Assembly (NCBI GenBank): GCA_029979085.1
Contig: JAPOIF010000003.1
Location: 1-33,250, forward strand
Direction: 5' to 3'
Source: Methanobacteriota archaeon
GTDB taxonomy: Archaea; Thermoplasmatota; Poseidoniia; Poseidoniales; Poseidoniaceae
DNA length: 33,250 nt
The notes under the pieces are model-generated. The model did not search any database. It was not told the DNA's origin and saw nothing but the letters and a program-made list of their open reading frames with translations. Below, one piece after another: positions 17,848 through 25,308 of the stretch (within the stretch, counting starts at the first letter, position 1; the number at the start of each line of letters is the position of its first letter). The translations under genes and the position numbers were made by a program.

Positions 17848-18315
17848 ATGAGCAGAGTGAGGACAGACCCGTTGGTAGCAGCATTGACCCATCCGACACG
17901 TCAGGCTGCATACCAAGCTCTTTCCCAATCCGAAGAGATGAGCACGGTTCAACTTCAAGCGGTTCTTGACGTCGACCGATACAATCTCTATCATCACCTC
18001 AAGCGATTGGTGAAAGTCGGACTTATCGAAAACCATCGCGATGTAGGCCGAGCACGATGGTGGAGAATGGTCAAAGAAGTCCCTCTTCCTTCCATGGGTG
18101 CAACAACGGGGGAGGCATCTCCGTCGCCATTGGATGCGTTGTCCAAGTTGACGCACGTACATTCCATTGATCTCGTTGATTCTCGAGGGCAGGTTGGAGC
18201 CAAGCAATTGGTTCAGAAACTCGCTCAGGAGTACAACATTCCATTGGATCTTCCTTGGAATTTCCTTCCTGGAAAAATCATTCTTGTGGGGACCAAAAAG
18301 GACAACGATGAATGA
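17848..18315 (+). CDS. Winged-helix (ArsR-like) transcriptional regulator
   Basis: A 155-residue DNA-binding protein. Residues 5-75 fit an ArsR/HTH_20-type winged helix: helix 1 DPLVAALTHPTRQAAYQAL, recognition helix region RYNLYHHLKRLVKVGLI, and a wing ENHRDVGRARWWRM. The C-terminal 65 residues form a small effector or dimer domain of unknown type. It has no Cys, so the classical Cys-based metal sites of ArsR/SmtB are absent; His residues in YHHL could bind metal or simply contact DNA. It follows the metal ATPase gene directly, so it may control that pump, but this rests only on adjacency. GGTGA four bases before the ATG supports the start. Confidence 0.75.
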   Translation: MSRVRTDPLVAALTHPTRQAAYQALSQSEEMSTVQLQAVLDVDRYNLYHHLKRLVKVGLIENHRDVGRARWWRMVKEVPLPSMGATTGEASPSPLDALSKLTHVHSIDLVDSRGQVGAKQLVQKLAQEYNIPLDLPWNFLPGKIILVGTKKDNDE

Positions 18316-18371
18316 GCAGAACTCCCGCTCAGTAGGCGAACAATCCAAAATCAAAGAGGGGATGGAGCATC

Positions 18372-18764
18372 ATGGACGAAGAAATCACCATTGAGTCAAG
18401 AATTGCGCCACCGCCGCTTTCATGTCCAAAGTGCAACGGTCTGCTCCCCTCTGCTCTTGGCGAGATTCAGTGTGAATTGTGCAATGCCAACATTCGAACA
18501 GACCATGAGCCAACCCGTACACAATGGATGAAGGAACGTCTCTCCTGTCCTTCATGTTCCAAAGTACTCATCGCTGGTGTCGATCATCGACCTGCGGAAC
18601 TACGCTGTGGTGGCTGTGAGACACAATTTACGCTAACTGCAAAGGTCATTCGGGTTGAAATTGAATGTCCATCTTGTCAACGTGGTCTGCGAATGAAACA
18701 ACGACCAGGCCAGCGAACGATCAACTGTCCTGCATGTGAAACTGCATTCAAGGTAAGCTTCTGA
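18372..18764 (+). CDS. Triple zinc-ribbon protein
   Basis: A 130-residue protein made almost entirely of three CxxC...CxxC zinc ribbons: CPKC/CELC (about 18-37), CPSC/CGGC (about 56-78) and CPSC/CPAC (about 96-121). Each presumably binds one Zn2+. The spacing is regular, suggesting internal triplication. No catalytic domain is present; such proteins usually bind nucleic acid or protein, or serve as structural adaptors. It starts 56 bases after the regulator and ends 9 bases before the phosphatidyltransferase gene, so the three are probably cotranscribed with the ATPase. Proximity of three zinc sites to a metal exporter is suggestive but could be chance. Confidence 0.75.
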   Translation: MDEEITIESRIAPPPLSCPKCNGLLPSALGEIQCELCNANIRTDHEPTRTQWMKERLSCPSCSKVLIAGVDHRPAELRCGGCETQFTLTAKVIRVEIECPSCQRGLRMKQRPGQRTINCPACETAFKVSF

Positions 18765-18773
18765 GTTGTTGTC

Positions 18774-19664
18774 ATGAAATCAACGTTCAAACTGACCGGA
18801 CTTGCTGATTACATCACACTCACGAACGCCATGTTCGGCACATTGTCCATCTTCTTCCTGATTCTTGCTGTTGATGATACCCTTAGCGATCCATATTCAG
18901 AAGGGTTGGCTACGAAGTACATCTGGGCCTCAATGCTTTGCATCTTCCTTTCTGCGGTAGGGGACATCATCGATGGTCCTGTCGCTCGGCGTTATTCGAA
19001 GCGAAAGTTGCTTGGAGGTTCTCTTGACATCATGTCCGACTGTCTTTCATTCTGTGTAGCACCTGCACTAATGATGTTCATCATGTTCGGTCGTTGGGGT
19101 GAAGCAACCCCATTGTGGACGCTCTCATTGGGAATTGCTGGTTTTTGGATCATTGCAACCGGCATGCTTCGGCTCGCTCGATTCCAGTACGAAGAAGGAA
19201 GCAATCTACCCTATTTTCACGGATTATCCTCGCCCGGAAATGCGATGGTTCTGATGAGTGCTGCAGGTTTCATTTGGCTCCAACCGTTGCTCAATGTCGG
19301 TCCGAACCTCAAAAATGCAGAGATTTGTCTTGGAGAGGGTGTCGATTACGCATGTCACGCAACACCAGGTCTTGACATCGCTATTCTTCCAATCATGTTC
19401 ATCTCTGGTGCGCTGATGATTTCGGACCGTCGTTTGTCGAAACTTAAGGGAGGTTTAGACATGAAATTATCCATCATTCAAATGATCTGTTTGCTCACGG
19501 GCATCACCTGGGCATTGATTCGTACTGGTGCTTCTGATGTCAGTCTTGAACTCGGTGGCGATATCGCTCCAGCGGGGTGGTTGTTCTTCGCCTCAGCTAT
19601 GCTCGCCATCTACTACATCGTTAAGCCACAACCACCAGCAGTTTCCAATGATGAAGAAGCCTGA
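18774..19664 (+). CDS. CDP-alcohol phosphatidyltransferase (archaetidylserine synthase-like)
   Basis: Integral membrane enzyme that transfers a phosphatidyl-type group from a CDP-activated lipid to an alcohol, forming a polar lipid headgroup. The family signature D-x2-DG-x2-AR-x8-G-x3-D-x3-D matches exactly: D64, D67, G68, A71, R72, G81, D85, D89. The 296-residue protein has several hydrophobic helices on both sides of the site, the last (about 268-287) near the C terminus. Length and layout suit the PssA-like branch (serine as acceptor), with archaetidylinositol-phosphate or glycerol-phosphate synthases as alternatives. It is the last gene of the apparent ATPase-regulator-zinc-ribbon run, with a 9-base gap to the gene before. 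Confidence 0.85.
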   Translation: MKSTFKLTGLADYITLTNAMFGTLSIFFLILAVDDTLSDPYSEGLATKYIWASMLCIFLSAVGDIIDGPVARRYSKRKLLGGSLDIMSDCLSFCVAPALMMFIMFGRWGEATPLWTLSLGIAGFWIIATGMLRLARFQYEEGSNLPYFHGLSSPGNAMVLMSAAGFIWLQPLLNVGPNLKNAEICLGEGVDYACHATPGLDIAILPIMFISGALMISDRRLSKLKGGLDMKLSIIQMICLLTGITWALIRTGASDVSLELGGDIAPAGWLFFASAMLAIYYIVKPQPPAVSNDEEA

Positions 19665-19699
19665 CTGCGCGTCCAAATTCCGTCTCTAAATCGCGCTTT

Positions 19700-19714
19700 T
19701 GTTCATGATGAACA
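19700..19714. promoter_or_regulatory. Palindrome upstream of the coiled-coil gene
   Basis: TGTTCAT-G-ATGAACA is a perfect 7-bp inverted repeat with a one-base centre. It is flanked by two direct TCGCGC copies (19691-19696 and 19715-19720). It lies 52 bases before the coiled-coil start in a 101-base intergenic gap, a position suitable for an operator. No function is known. Confidence 0.35.
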
Positions 19715-19765
19715 TCGCGCACCTTATGTAGGAAGAAAGGTCGATACATATCCGGATGGGATGTT

Positions 19766-22273
19766 ATGAGTGCTAGCGAGAGCAGGCAGGATGATGCGTT
19801 GGACGCTGCTCGCAAGAAGCGGGCAAACGCAGACCGTCTGAGCCTTGCTGCTCTTCGAAGTCAATTCACTTCTTCACCGACAGTGTCAACAGACCAAGCC
19901 CTTCTCACCAGTGCTCGCTTCCGCCAAGAAGAGCGCATGCGAGCCGATATTCGTCGAGAACGCCGACTTCGCCAACAAGCCATTTCGGAGCGAGTTTCGG
20001 CCATGCAAGATGCCATTGCCAACGATCTCGCAGTTCAACACGAACTCACGTTGGATGCCTTGGAAAAGGAAATGCGTTCGGAAATGGAAGTTGAATTGGC
20101 CGAAATGGAACGATCAGCTCTCGCATCAGAGGAAACACGAATGCGTGAACAACTCGACCTTCGATTGAGTCGAGAAATTTCCAACCTTCAAAATCAACTC
20201 GAGCACGAACACGACCGTCGACTCGAAGAGCATAAGGAGACCATCAAGCAATCCATCGAAGTTCAACTCCAAGACGAACACCGACGACGTCTTGCTTTGC
20301 AAAAGGAACGTCTTGCTCTTGAATACAATCAACGTCTTCAGCGAAAGATTCGCGAACTTGAGGCCGATATCGAAAAGGAGATGGAAGCCCGATTCGTTGA
20401 GATGGAAGACAAGGAAGTTGAACTGCTGGAAGAGGGTCATAACGCTCGCCTCGCCGAACGCGAAGAGCAGCTTCGACGTGGCATTCGTACACGCCTTGAG
20501 CAGCAACTTCGCAACCGACTCCAACATCGCGAGGCTCGCCTTCGTGCTGAATACGATCGACGTAGTCTCCGTCTAGAGGAAGACATTGCTCAACAGTTGC
20601 AACAAGAACTTGAAGTCCAACTTCGTCAAGAGACGGATGATCTTGAAGAGCGCATGCGTGAGGACGTAGAGCTCGCTATCGCTCGTCGACGAGATGAACT
20701 CCGCGTCGAGATCCAGAAGCAAATCGAAGCAACCCATTCCGAGCGACTCAGCGAGCGAAAGGGACGTCTCAAGGAGAAGTACGATATCACCTTCTCCAAG
20801 GCTGTTGATGACATCTCCAAGGTTCTCAAGACCGAACTTGAAGCTGAACTTGCCCGACGTTCCGATGAGGAGTTTACCTCTTACCGTAACACGAGAGAAG
20901 CCGAAATCCAAAATCGACTGGCTCGATTCCGCTTTGAACGAGAAACTGAACTTCGTGGACAACTCGAAGAACAGTACGAGGCGAAGCGAACCGACTGGGC
21001 TGAGCGTCTTGAAATCGAGTTCCAGTCTCGTGAAACGGCAGCCCGTAAGGCCATCATGGCTGAATTGGATGCACAACTTCGTAACGAGCGTCTGACCTTC
21101 GAGACCGATCTCGACCTTCTCAAGGAAGAAACGGCTCTCGAACTCGAAGTCGATATGGAAGAACGTCTTGCAGCCTTCCGAACTCGAAAGCAAGAAGAAA
21201 TCGCTGTTCAACTTGAACGTCAACTCGACAAGCGTGAAGAGATCATGCGCAACAAGGCGCTCATCGATGTTCGTAAGCGTGAGGCATCGATTCGTGCCGA
21301 AATCGAGGCTCAACTTGGCCTCAAGCGTGCGGAAGTTCGTGACCGTCTCAACAGTCTTGCTGAGAAGATGGATTCCTTCCGTGAAATGGCTGAGACGAAG
21401 ATGCGAGATGCTATCACGTCACAGATTCAAGGAGAAATCGATAGTTCTGAGGCTGAATTGCAAAGCCGAGAACAAGAATTCGCAGACCTTCAACAGACAG
21501 ATACGCGTGCTGAAAAGCGACAGAAGTGGATGCAATCCATCTCTGGTCAAGCACCAGCATCAATGCCAATGGGTCAGGATCCGTCGACACTTGGCGCTCG
21601 TGCTCCAGCCATGAGCGGCATGACGCGAACACTCGGTGGCAACATGGAAGGCCAGGGTATGGGCTTGGGTGGAATGCGCGCTCCAATGGGTGGAGCAAAG
21701 CCACTTGGTCAAGCACCAGCACTCCGTCCAGTGAAGGCTCCAATCGGCTCGGCTCAACCAGGACAAGCCCTGCCAAAGCCAATTGAGCGTCAAGTCCGAA
21801 TGCCACTTCAGCCACAAACACCAGTTCCCGTCGTTCAACCAACACAGGAACTTCCTGCTGAAGAGATCGTTGTTCCCGTCGGAGCTGTCGAAGTCAGCAT
21901 CAAACCAGGTGATGATGGTCAATTCGGAACCAGTGATGATGAGGCAATAATCACCAAGCGTGATTTGACTGAAGTCGAAGAGGTCATGGAAGAGGTCGTC
22001 GAAGACGTTGTCGAGGCAGAGACCGAGACCGCTACACTGCGTCCAGTTCAAGGGACGCTGACGGCATTGAACGTCGTTGCCAAGGAGGCAGAAGAAGAGG
22101 CGTCTGAAACGGCCACACTTCGCCCCGTTCAGAGATTGACACCACTGTCCACTCAACCTAAAGAAGTGAAGACAGCAACAATCACCCCAGTTCGTCAGAT
22201 GGTTCCAAAGAAAAAGCGTGGACCACCTCCAAGTTCAAACAAGGGTGAAAAGCCATCCTCAGATGAATCTTGA
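19766..22273 (+). CDS. Long coiled-coil protein with Gly/Pro/Met-rich and acidic tail
   Basis: An 835-residue protein with no recognised enzyme domain. Residues about 45-600 are an almost uninterrupted charged helix rich in Glu, Arg, Gln and Leu, with heptad-like spacing and few helix breakers, typical of a long parallel coiled coil. A Gly/Met/Pro/Ala-rich flexible region follows (about 605-700), then an acidic stretch with a DDGQFGTSDDE loop and three copies of a TATLRPVQ-type motif (754-761, 781-788, 803-811). The C terminus is basic and Pro-rich (PKKKRGPPP). There is no signal peptide or membrane helix, so it is cytosolic or peripheral. The build recalls filament, scaffold or SMC-like rod proteins, but no ATPase head is present. 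The next gene encodes a surface protein, starting 49 bases downstream. Confidence 0.8.
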   Translation: MSASESRQDDALDAARKKRANADRLSLAALRSQFTSSPTVSTDQALLTSARFRQEERMRADIRRERRLRQQAISERVSAMQDAIANDLAVQHELTLDALEKEMRSEMEVELAEMERSALASEETRMREQLDLRLSREISNLQNQLEHEHDRRLEEHKETIKQSIEVQLQDEHRRRLALQKERLALEYNQRLQRKIRELEADIEKEMEARFVEMEDKEVELLEEGHNARLAEREEQLRRGIRTRLEQQLRNRLQHREARLRAEYDRRSLRLEEDIAQQLQQELEVQLRQETDDLEERMREDVELAIARRRDELRVEIQKQIEATHSERLSERKGRLKEKYDITFSKAVDDISKVLKTELEAELARRSDEEFTSYRNTREAEIQNRLARFRFERETELRGQLEEQYEAKRTDWAERLEIEFQSRETAARKAIMAELDAQLRNERLTFETDLDLLKEETALELEVDMEERLAAFRTRKQEEIAVQLERQLDKREEIMRNKALIDVRKREASIRAEIEAQLGLKRAEVRDRLNSLAEKMDSFREMAETKMRDAITSQIQGEIDSSEAELQSREQEFADLQQTDTRAEKRQKWMQSISGQAPASMPMGQDPSTLGARAPAMSGMTRTLGGNMEGQGMGLGGMRAPMGGAKPLGQAPALRPVKAPIGSAQPGQALPKPIERQVRMPLQPQTPVPVVQPTQELPAEEIVVPVGAVEVSIKPGDDGQFGTSDDEAIITKRDLTEVEEVMEEVVEDVVEAETETATLRPVQGTLTALNVVAKEAEEEASETATLRPVQRLTPLSTQPKEVKTATITPVRQMVPKKKRGPPPSSNKGEKPSSDES

Positions 22274-22292
22274 TTGGACATCTATGCGTCTG

Positions 22293-22302
22293 TTTGATAA
22301 TT
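22293..22302 (+). promoter_or_regulatory. Candidate TATA box of the calcium-repeat surface protein
   Basis: TTTGATAATT is centred about 25 bases before the ATG at 22323, the distance expected if transcription begins at or next to the start codon (a leaderless mRNA). This supports 22323 over upstream in-frame ATGs at 22263 and 22284. Single weak match. Confidence 0.35.
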
Positions 22303-22322
22303 CACAACAGTGTCGGGTGTCC

Positions 22323-24716
22323 ATGCGAACCACGGCTAGTATCGTACTATGCTTGCTTCTCACTCAATTACTCCTCCCGGTTGTACCGGTATCAGCCAAC
22401 CTTGTTGATGCTGGTCAAACAGAAAATATCAATGAAAAAGTCGTTGCTTGGGAACAGATGAACGATGGTAAAATTCTGATGGTAACAGGAAGTGGAATGC
22501 TCAGTGTCAATTCGTTTGAAGCCGGACAGCACACAGAAGTTTGGGGACTTGATCTGAACGTTACTGCCAACTCAGCGACAATTGATGCTGGTGAAAACCT
22601 CGTCGCTATAGCCCACAATTCCGGTGTTGTCATCGTTCAAATCGCTCAACAAATCATCACTCAGTACCTCAACACAAGCAATCCTGTCAATGCTGTCGAT
22701 TGGGATAACGATGGAGACATCTGGCTTGGTTACTATGCTGGACAGCGTCGCGCTGATGAATGGTCGGGAGGCGTACCAACTGGAATCGTAACCAATGCCC
22801 ATACGGGTGGAATGAACACCATGCTCATCACACCAACGGGCGAGATTTTGACAGGAGGTTTCGACAATCGAGTCAAGATCACATCGAATGCTGGTACTTT
22901 TGTTGGGCAACTGACCGATATGACATCAGCGGTGAACGACATTGCATTGGATGCCAATGGCCGTCTTCTCGTTGGCACAGCTGGCGGTGATTTCTATCGC
23001 TACAACTTAACCGACTATACCTACGAGGAGTTGTCCATCACTTCGAACCCTCAAATCGTCTACGTCAAACAGATGGATTTTGCAACCTATCACGTCGGAA
23101 CACAATCCGGTGAAATCATCGAAGTATCAACCTCATCGTTTACGGAAGGAAACACCTACGATACGAGCGGTAAGGTCATCGGTTCGCTCAAAGGTTCAAA
23201 TGGTGAAATCTACATCGTATCAGGATTCTCATCCTCAACTCGTGTCCACCTCTTCGATATTGACAGCGATGGCGATGGTGTCACAGATGCGTTGGATGCT
23301 TTCCCAAGCGATCCTAGTGAAACAATGGACAGTGACGGAGATGGTGTTGGTGACAACACGGATGAATTCCCGAATGCGGCTGACGAATCGGTCGATTCAG
23401 ATGGTGATGGAGTCGGAGACAATTCCGATATGTTCCCGTCCAATGGTGACCAGACCATCGATTCGGATGGTGACGGCTACGGTGACAATACCAATGGCGT
23501 CGATGGTGATGCCTATCCATTGGATGCAACACAATGGGCTGATACCGACAAAGACGGCTATGGCGACAATCCAACCGGTACAACACCCGACGGTTGCCCA
23601 ACAGTCAATGGATTCTCCACAGAAGATCGCTACGGTTGTCCTGATAGCGACCTTGATGGCTATTCCGACCCTGATGACTCATGGACGTCATCGCAAGGCG
23701 CTGATGCTCTACCATCCGATGGAACACAATGGGTGGATGGTGACGGAGACGGCTACGGTGACAACGCTCTTGGAAACAATCCAGACAAGTGTCCGACTAA
23801 GGCTGGTGCTTCCACACGAGCGTGGTTGCCTGATCCAGAAAACCCTCAGCAGAATACAGAACTACCATCGCACGGATGCGAAGACAAAGATGGTGATGGC
23901 TGGGCGGATGCATCAGAATCGTTGGGAATGGACAACGATCCGAACGAGTACTTGGATCTCGATCGTGATACGGTTGGTGCAAATGCAGACTACAACGACA
24001 ACGATGCTCGGATTGCAACAGAACGCGATCATTGCAAACTGAATTATGACGACGTCCGTGAAGTATGTCAAGGCTGGCGTAACAATGCCTATACTGATTA
24101 TTACGATACGACGATCGCTACCAACGGGACGCCTATGAGTTTCAACAGTTGGAACACAACCGATTCAACCGGTTCAACCTCGGATGGAGAATGGTACGAA
24201 AGTGATGCAATGACGGATGCTTTGGTCTACGGTGGTATGATTTTCGGTGGACTTACCGTTGTCATCATCATTGTAGGCATAATCATGTCACGTCGCAAGG
24301 TTGCGACGGAAACCAAAGAGTATGGTGGTGCGTTACCAACATCTGCAGCGATGAATGAAGCGCTTGAGGGAACAGCAGGATCCTCTGCAACCGGTGGTGT
24401 CGAATCCGATTCGCTCTGGGATGATGATGTCAAACCGCTGGAGATGCAAGAGAGTACAGAATCTGAATTCGAGGTTGAGTCAATGGACGAGGCATCAACG
24501 TCGGAAGATATCTTCTCTGGAGATGAATCGATTGAATCGATTGCATCCATGGGAACCGAACCAGAACCTGTTGCAGAAGAAGCCGCTCCAGCACCAGCTC
24601 AAGAGGCACCAGCAGAAGCGCCACCGCTTCCAGCATCAGGATTGCCTGAAGGTTGGACGATGGATCAATGGAAATGGTATGGTCACGAGTATCTTGCCAA
24701 GTATGGCAACGAGTGA
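22323..24716 (+). CDS. Membrane-anchored surface protein with propeller-like and thrombospondin type 3 repeats
   Basis: A 797-residue envelope protein. Signal peptide about 1-26 (core IVLCLLLTQLLLPVVPVSA). Residues about 35-305 are beta-rich with repeated strand patterns (VVAWEQMNDGKILMVTG, ILTGGFDNRVKIT, LLVGTAGGDFYRY) resembling a beta-propeller. Residues about 312-560 hold Asp-rich calcium loops of the thrombospondin type 3 kind (DSDGDGVGDN and variants, at least five clear copies) with Cys in the later ones. A membrane helix (about 634-656) is followed by a basic RRK and a cytosolic acidic, Pro/Ala-rich tail ending in LPEGWTMDQWKWYGHEYL. The frame opens upstream, overlapping the coiled-coil gene, but the signal peptide sets the start. 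Ca2+ probably stiffens the stalk; the ligand is unknown. Confidence 0.87.
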   Translation: MRTTASIVLCLLLTQLLLPVVPVSANLVDAGQTENINEKVVAWEQMNDGKILMVTGSGMLSVNSFEAGQHTEVWGLDLNVTANSATIDAGENLVAIAHNSGVVIVQIAQQIITQYLNTSNPVNAVDWDNDGDIWLGYYAGQRRADEWSGGVPTGIVTNAHTGGMNTMLITPTGEILTGGFDNRVKITSNAGTFVGQLTDMTSAVNDIALDANGRLLVGTAGGDFYRYNLTDYTYEELSITSNPQIVYVKQMDFATYHVGTQSGEIIEVSTSSFTEGNTYDTSGKVIGSLKGSNGEIYIVSGFSSSTRVHLFDIDSDGDGVTDALDAFPSDPSETMDSDGDGVGDNTDEFPNAADESVDSDGDGVGDNSDMFPSNGDQTIDSDGDGYGDNTNGVDGDAYPLDATQWADTDKDGYGDNPTGTTPDGCPTVNGFSTEDRYGCPDSDLDGYSDPDDSWTSSQGADALPSDGTQWVDGDGDGYGDNALGNNPDKCPTKAGASTRAWLPDPENPQQNTELPSHGCEDKDGDGWADASESLGMDNDPNEYLDLDRDTVGANADYNDNDARIATERDHCKLNYDDVREVCQGWRNNAYTDYYDTTIATNGTPMSFNSWNTTDSTGSTSDGEWYESDAMTDALVYGGMIFGGLTVVIIIVGIIMSRRKVATETKEYGGALPTSAAMNEALEGTAGSSATGGVESDSLWDDDVKPLEMQESTESEFEVESMDEASTSEDIFSGDESIESIASMGTEPEPVAEEAAPAPAQEAPAEAPPLPASGLPEGWTMDQWKWYGHEYLAKYGNE

Positions 24717-24971
24717 TCAACGCCAAACAATGGGAAGACTTGAGCGAAGGTCGCCAAGTTCGTTACCCGTATAGATGGGCTTTCCGTCTTCTTTGAGAAT
24801 GTTCATGATGAGCCAGAGAACAGCGTTCCAGGATTTGTTTTCTGCAAACAATTCGACTTCGCCAGCCGTTGCAGCAATGAGCAGTTTTGCTTCATCGGTC
24901 GAATCATCAAACAATGCACGAATGAGTTGTTTGGTTGTGAACATATAGCCAGATGGGCGCCATGCCATCAT
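24717..24971 (-). CDS. Small protein of unknown function downstream of RHH gene
   Basis: An 84-residue protein I do not recognise. It is mixed helical, with a short hydrophobic helix (WNAVLWLIMNIL, about residues 48-59) too short and polar-flanked to be a clear membrane anchor; no Cys, no nuclease motif. The frame allows a GTG at 24980, but GAGGTGA lies five bases before the ATG at 24971, which is the better start. It follows the ribbon-helix-helix gene by 10 bases with the ribosome binding site next to that gene's stop, so the two are translated from one mRNA. Its stop abuts the convergent surface-protein gene. A partner role for the RHH protein or ParA is inferred only from position. Confidence 0.65.
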   Translation of the reverse strand: MMAWRPSGYMFTTKQLIRALFDDSTDEAKLLIAATAGEVELFAENKSWNAVLWLIMNILKEDGKPIYTGNELGDLRSSLPIVWR

Positions 24972-24981
24972 ATCGTTCACC

Positions 24982-25209
24982 TCAAACCTCGAATGGAGCC
25001 ATATTCAATCGGCTCACGAGGTGATCGACGTTGACATCAGCAACACGTTGTAAGTGTGCTTGCAGTGTGTCAAGTTCTCCACGCATTCGAGCCATTTTAT
25101 GGGCTCGAATCAGGTCTTCAAGAAGCGTATTCACGCTCTTATGTCCACTGACCGTGCGCATGGTATTCAATTGTCGTCGTACTTCGTAACTTACACTCAC
25201 CGAGGTCAT
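24982..25209 (-). CDS. Ribbon-helix-helix DNA-binding protein
   Basis: A 75-residue protein whose first 40 residues fit the MetJ/Arc/CopG fold: strand TSVSVS (2-7), helix EVRRQLNTM, a turn with GHKS, and helix VNTLLEDLIRAHK. Such proteins bind DNA as dimers through the paired strands. The rest (about 40-70) is a charged helix (RMRGELDTLQAHLQRV) suited to oligomerisation. The frame begins at 25224, but GGAG five bases before the ATG at 25209 makes that the likely start. It lies 99 bases downstream of parA on the same strand and just below a 9-bp inverted repeat. Possible roles: autorepressor, centromere-binding partner of ParA (as ParG or CopG-like proteins do on plasmids), or antitoxin; the first two fit the context better. 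Confidence 0.7.
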   Translation of the reverse strand: MTSVSVSYEVRRQLNTMRTVSGHKSVNTLLEDLIRAHKMARMRGELDTLQAHLQRVADVNVDHLVSRLNMAPFEV

Positions 25210-25218
25210 TCCTTCTCC

Positions 25219-25249
25219 AGTCATTTGTGCATCCCAGTGTCAAATGACT
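25219..25249. promoter_or_regulatory. Inverted repeat: candidate operator or centromere site
   Basis: AGTCATTTG (25219-25227) and CAAATGACT (25241-25249) form a perfect 9-bp inverted repeat with a 13-base spacer. The arm centres are 22 bp apart, about two helical turns. It sits directly upstream of the ribbon-helix-helix start and overlaps the transcription start expected from a TATA-like TTAAGTA (25258-25264, minus strand). This layout is typical of autoregulatory RHH operators. Confidence 0.55.
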
Positions 25250-25308
25250 CCCTTCCCTACTTAACCCAACCGCGCGAAACGAAGGGGTGCGAGGTGATTT
25301 TCAGACCC

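Noticed and set aside
20573-21313. Minus strand frame of 246 codons inside the coiled-coil gene
   Set aside because: Shadow of the repetitive Glu/Arg/Leu codons; no start context and no domain.
23259-23990. Repetitive DNA resembling a tandem array or CRISPR
   Set aside because: The repetition (GATGGTGACGG-type) follows codons of the thrombospondin type 3 loops, with irregular spacing and no conserved spacer length.
23080-24042. Second + frame of 320 codons within the calcium-repeat surface gene
   Set aside because: Out-of-frame reading of the Asp-rich repeat DNA, giving a Met/Thr/Ile-rich nonsense protein.
24982-25209. RHH protein as antitoxin of a toxin-antitoxin pair
   Set aside because: The 84-residue downstream product has no PIN, RelE, MazF or HEPN-like motif that I can see, and the upstream neighbour is ParA; kept only as an alternative in the entry.
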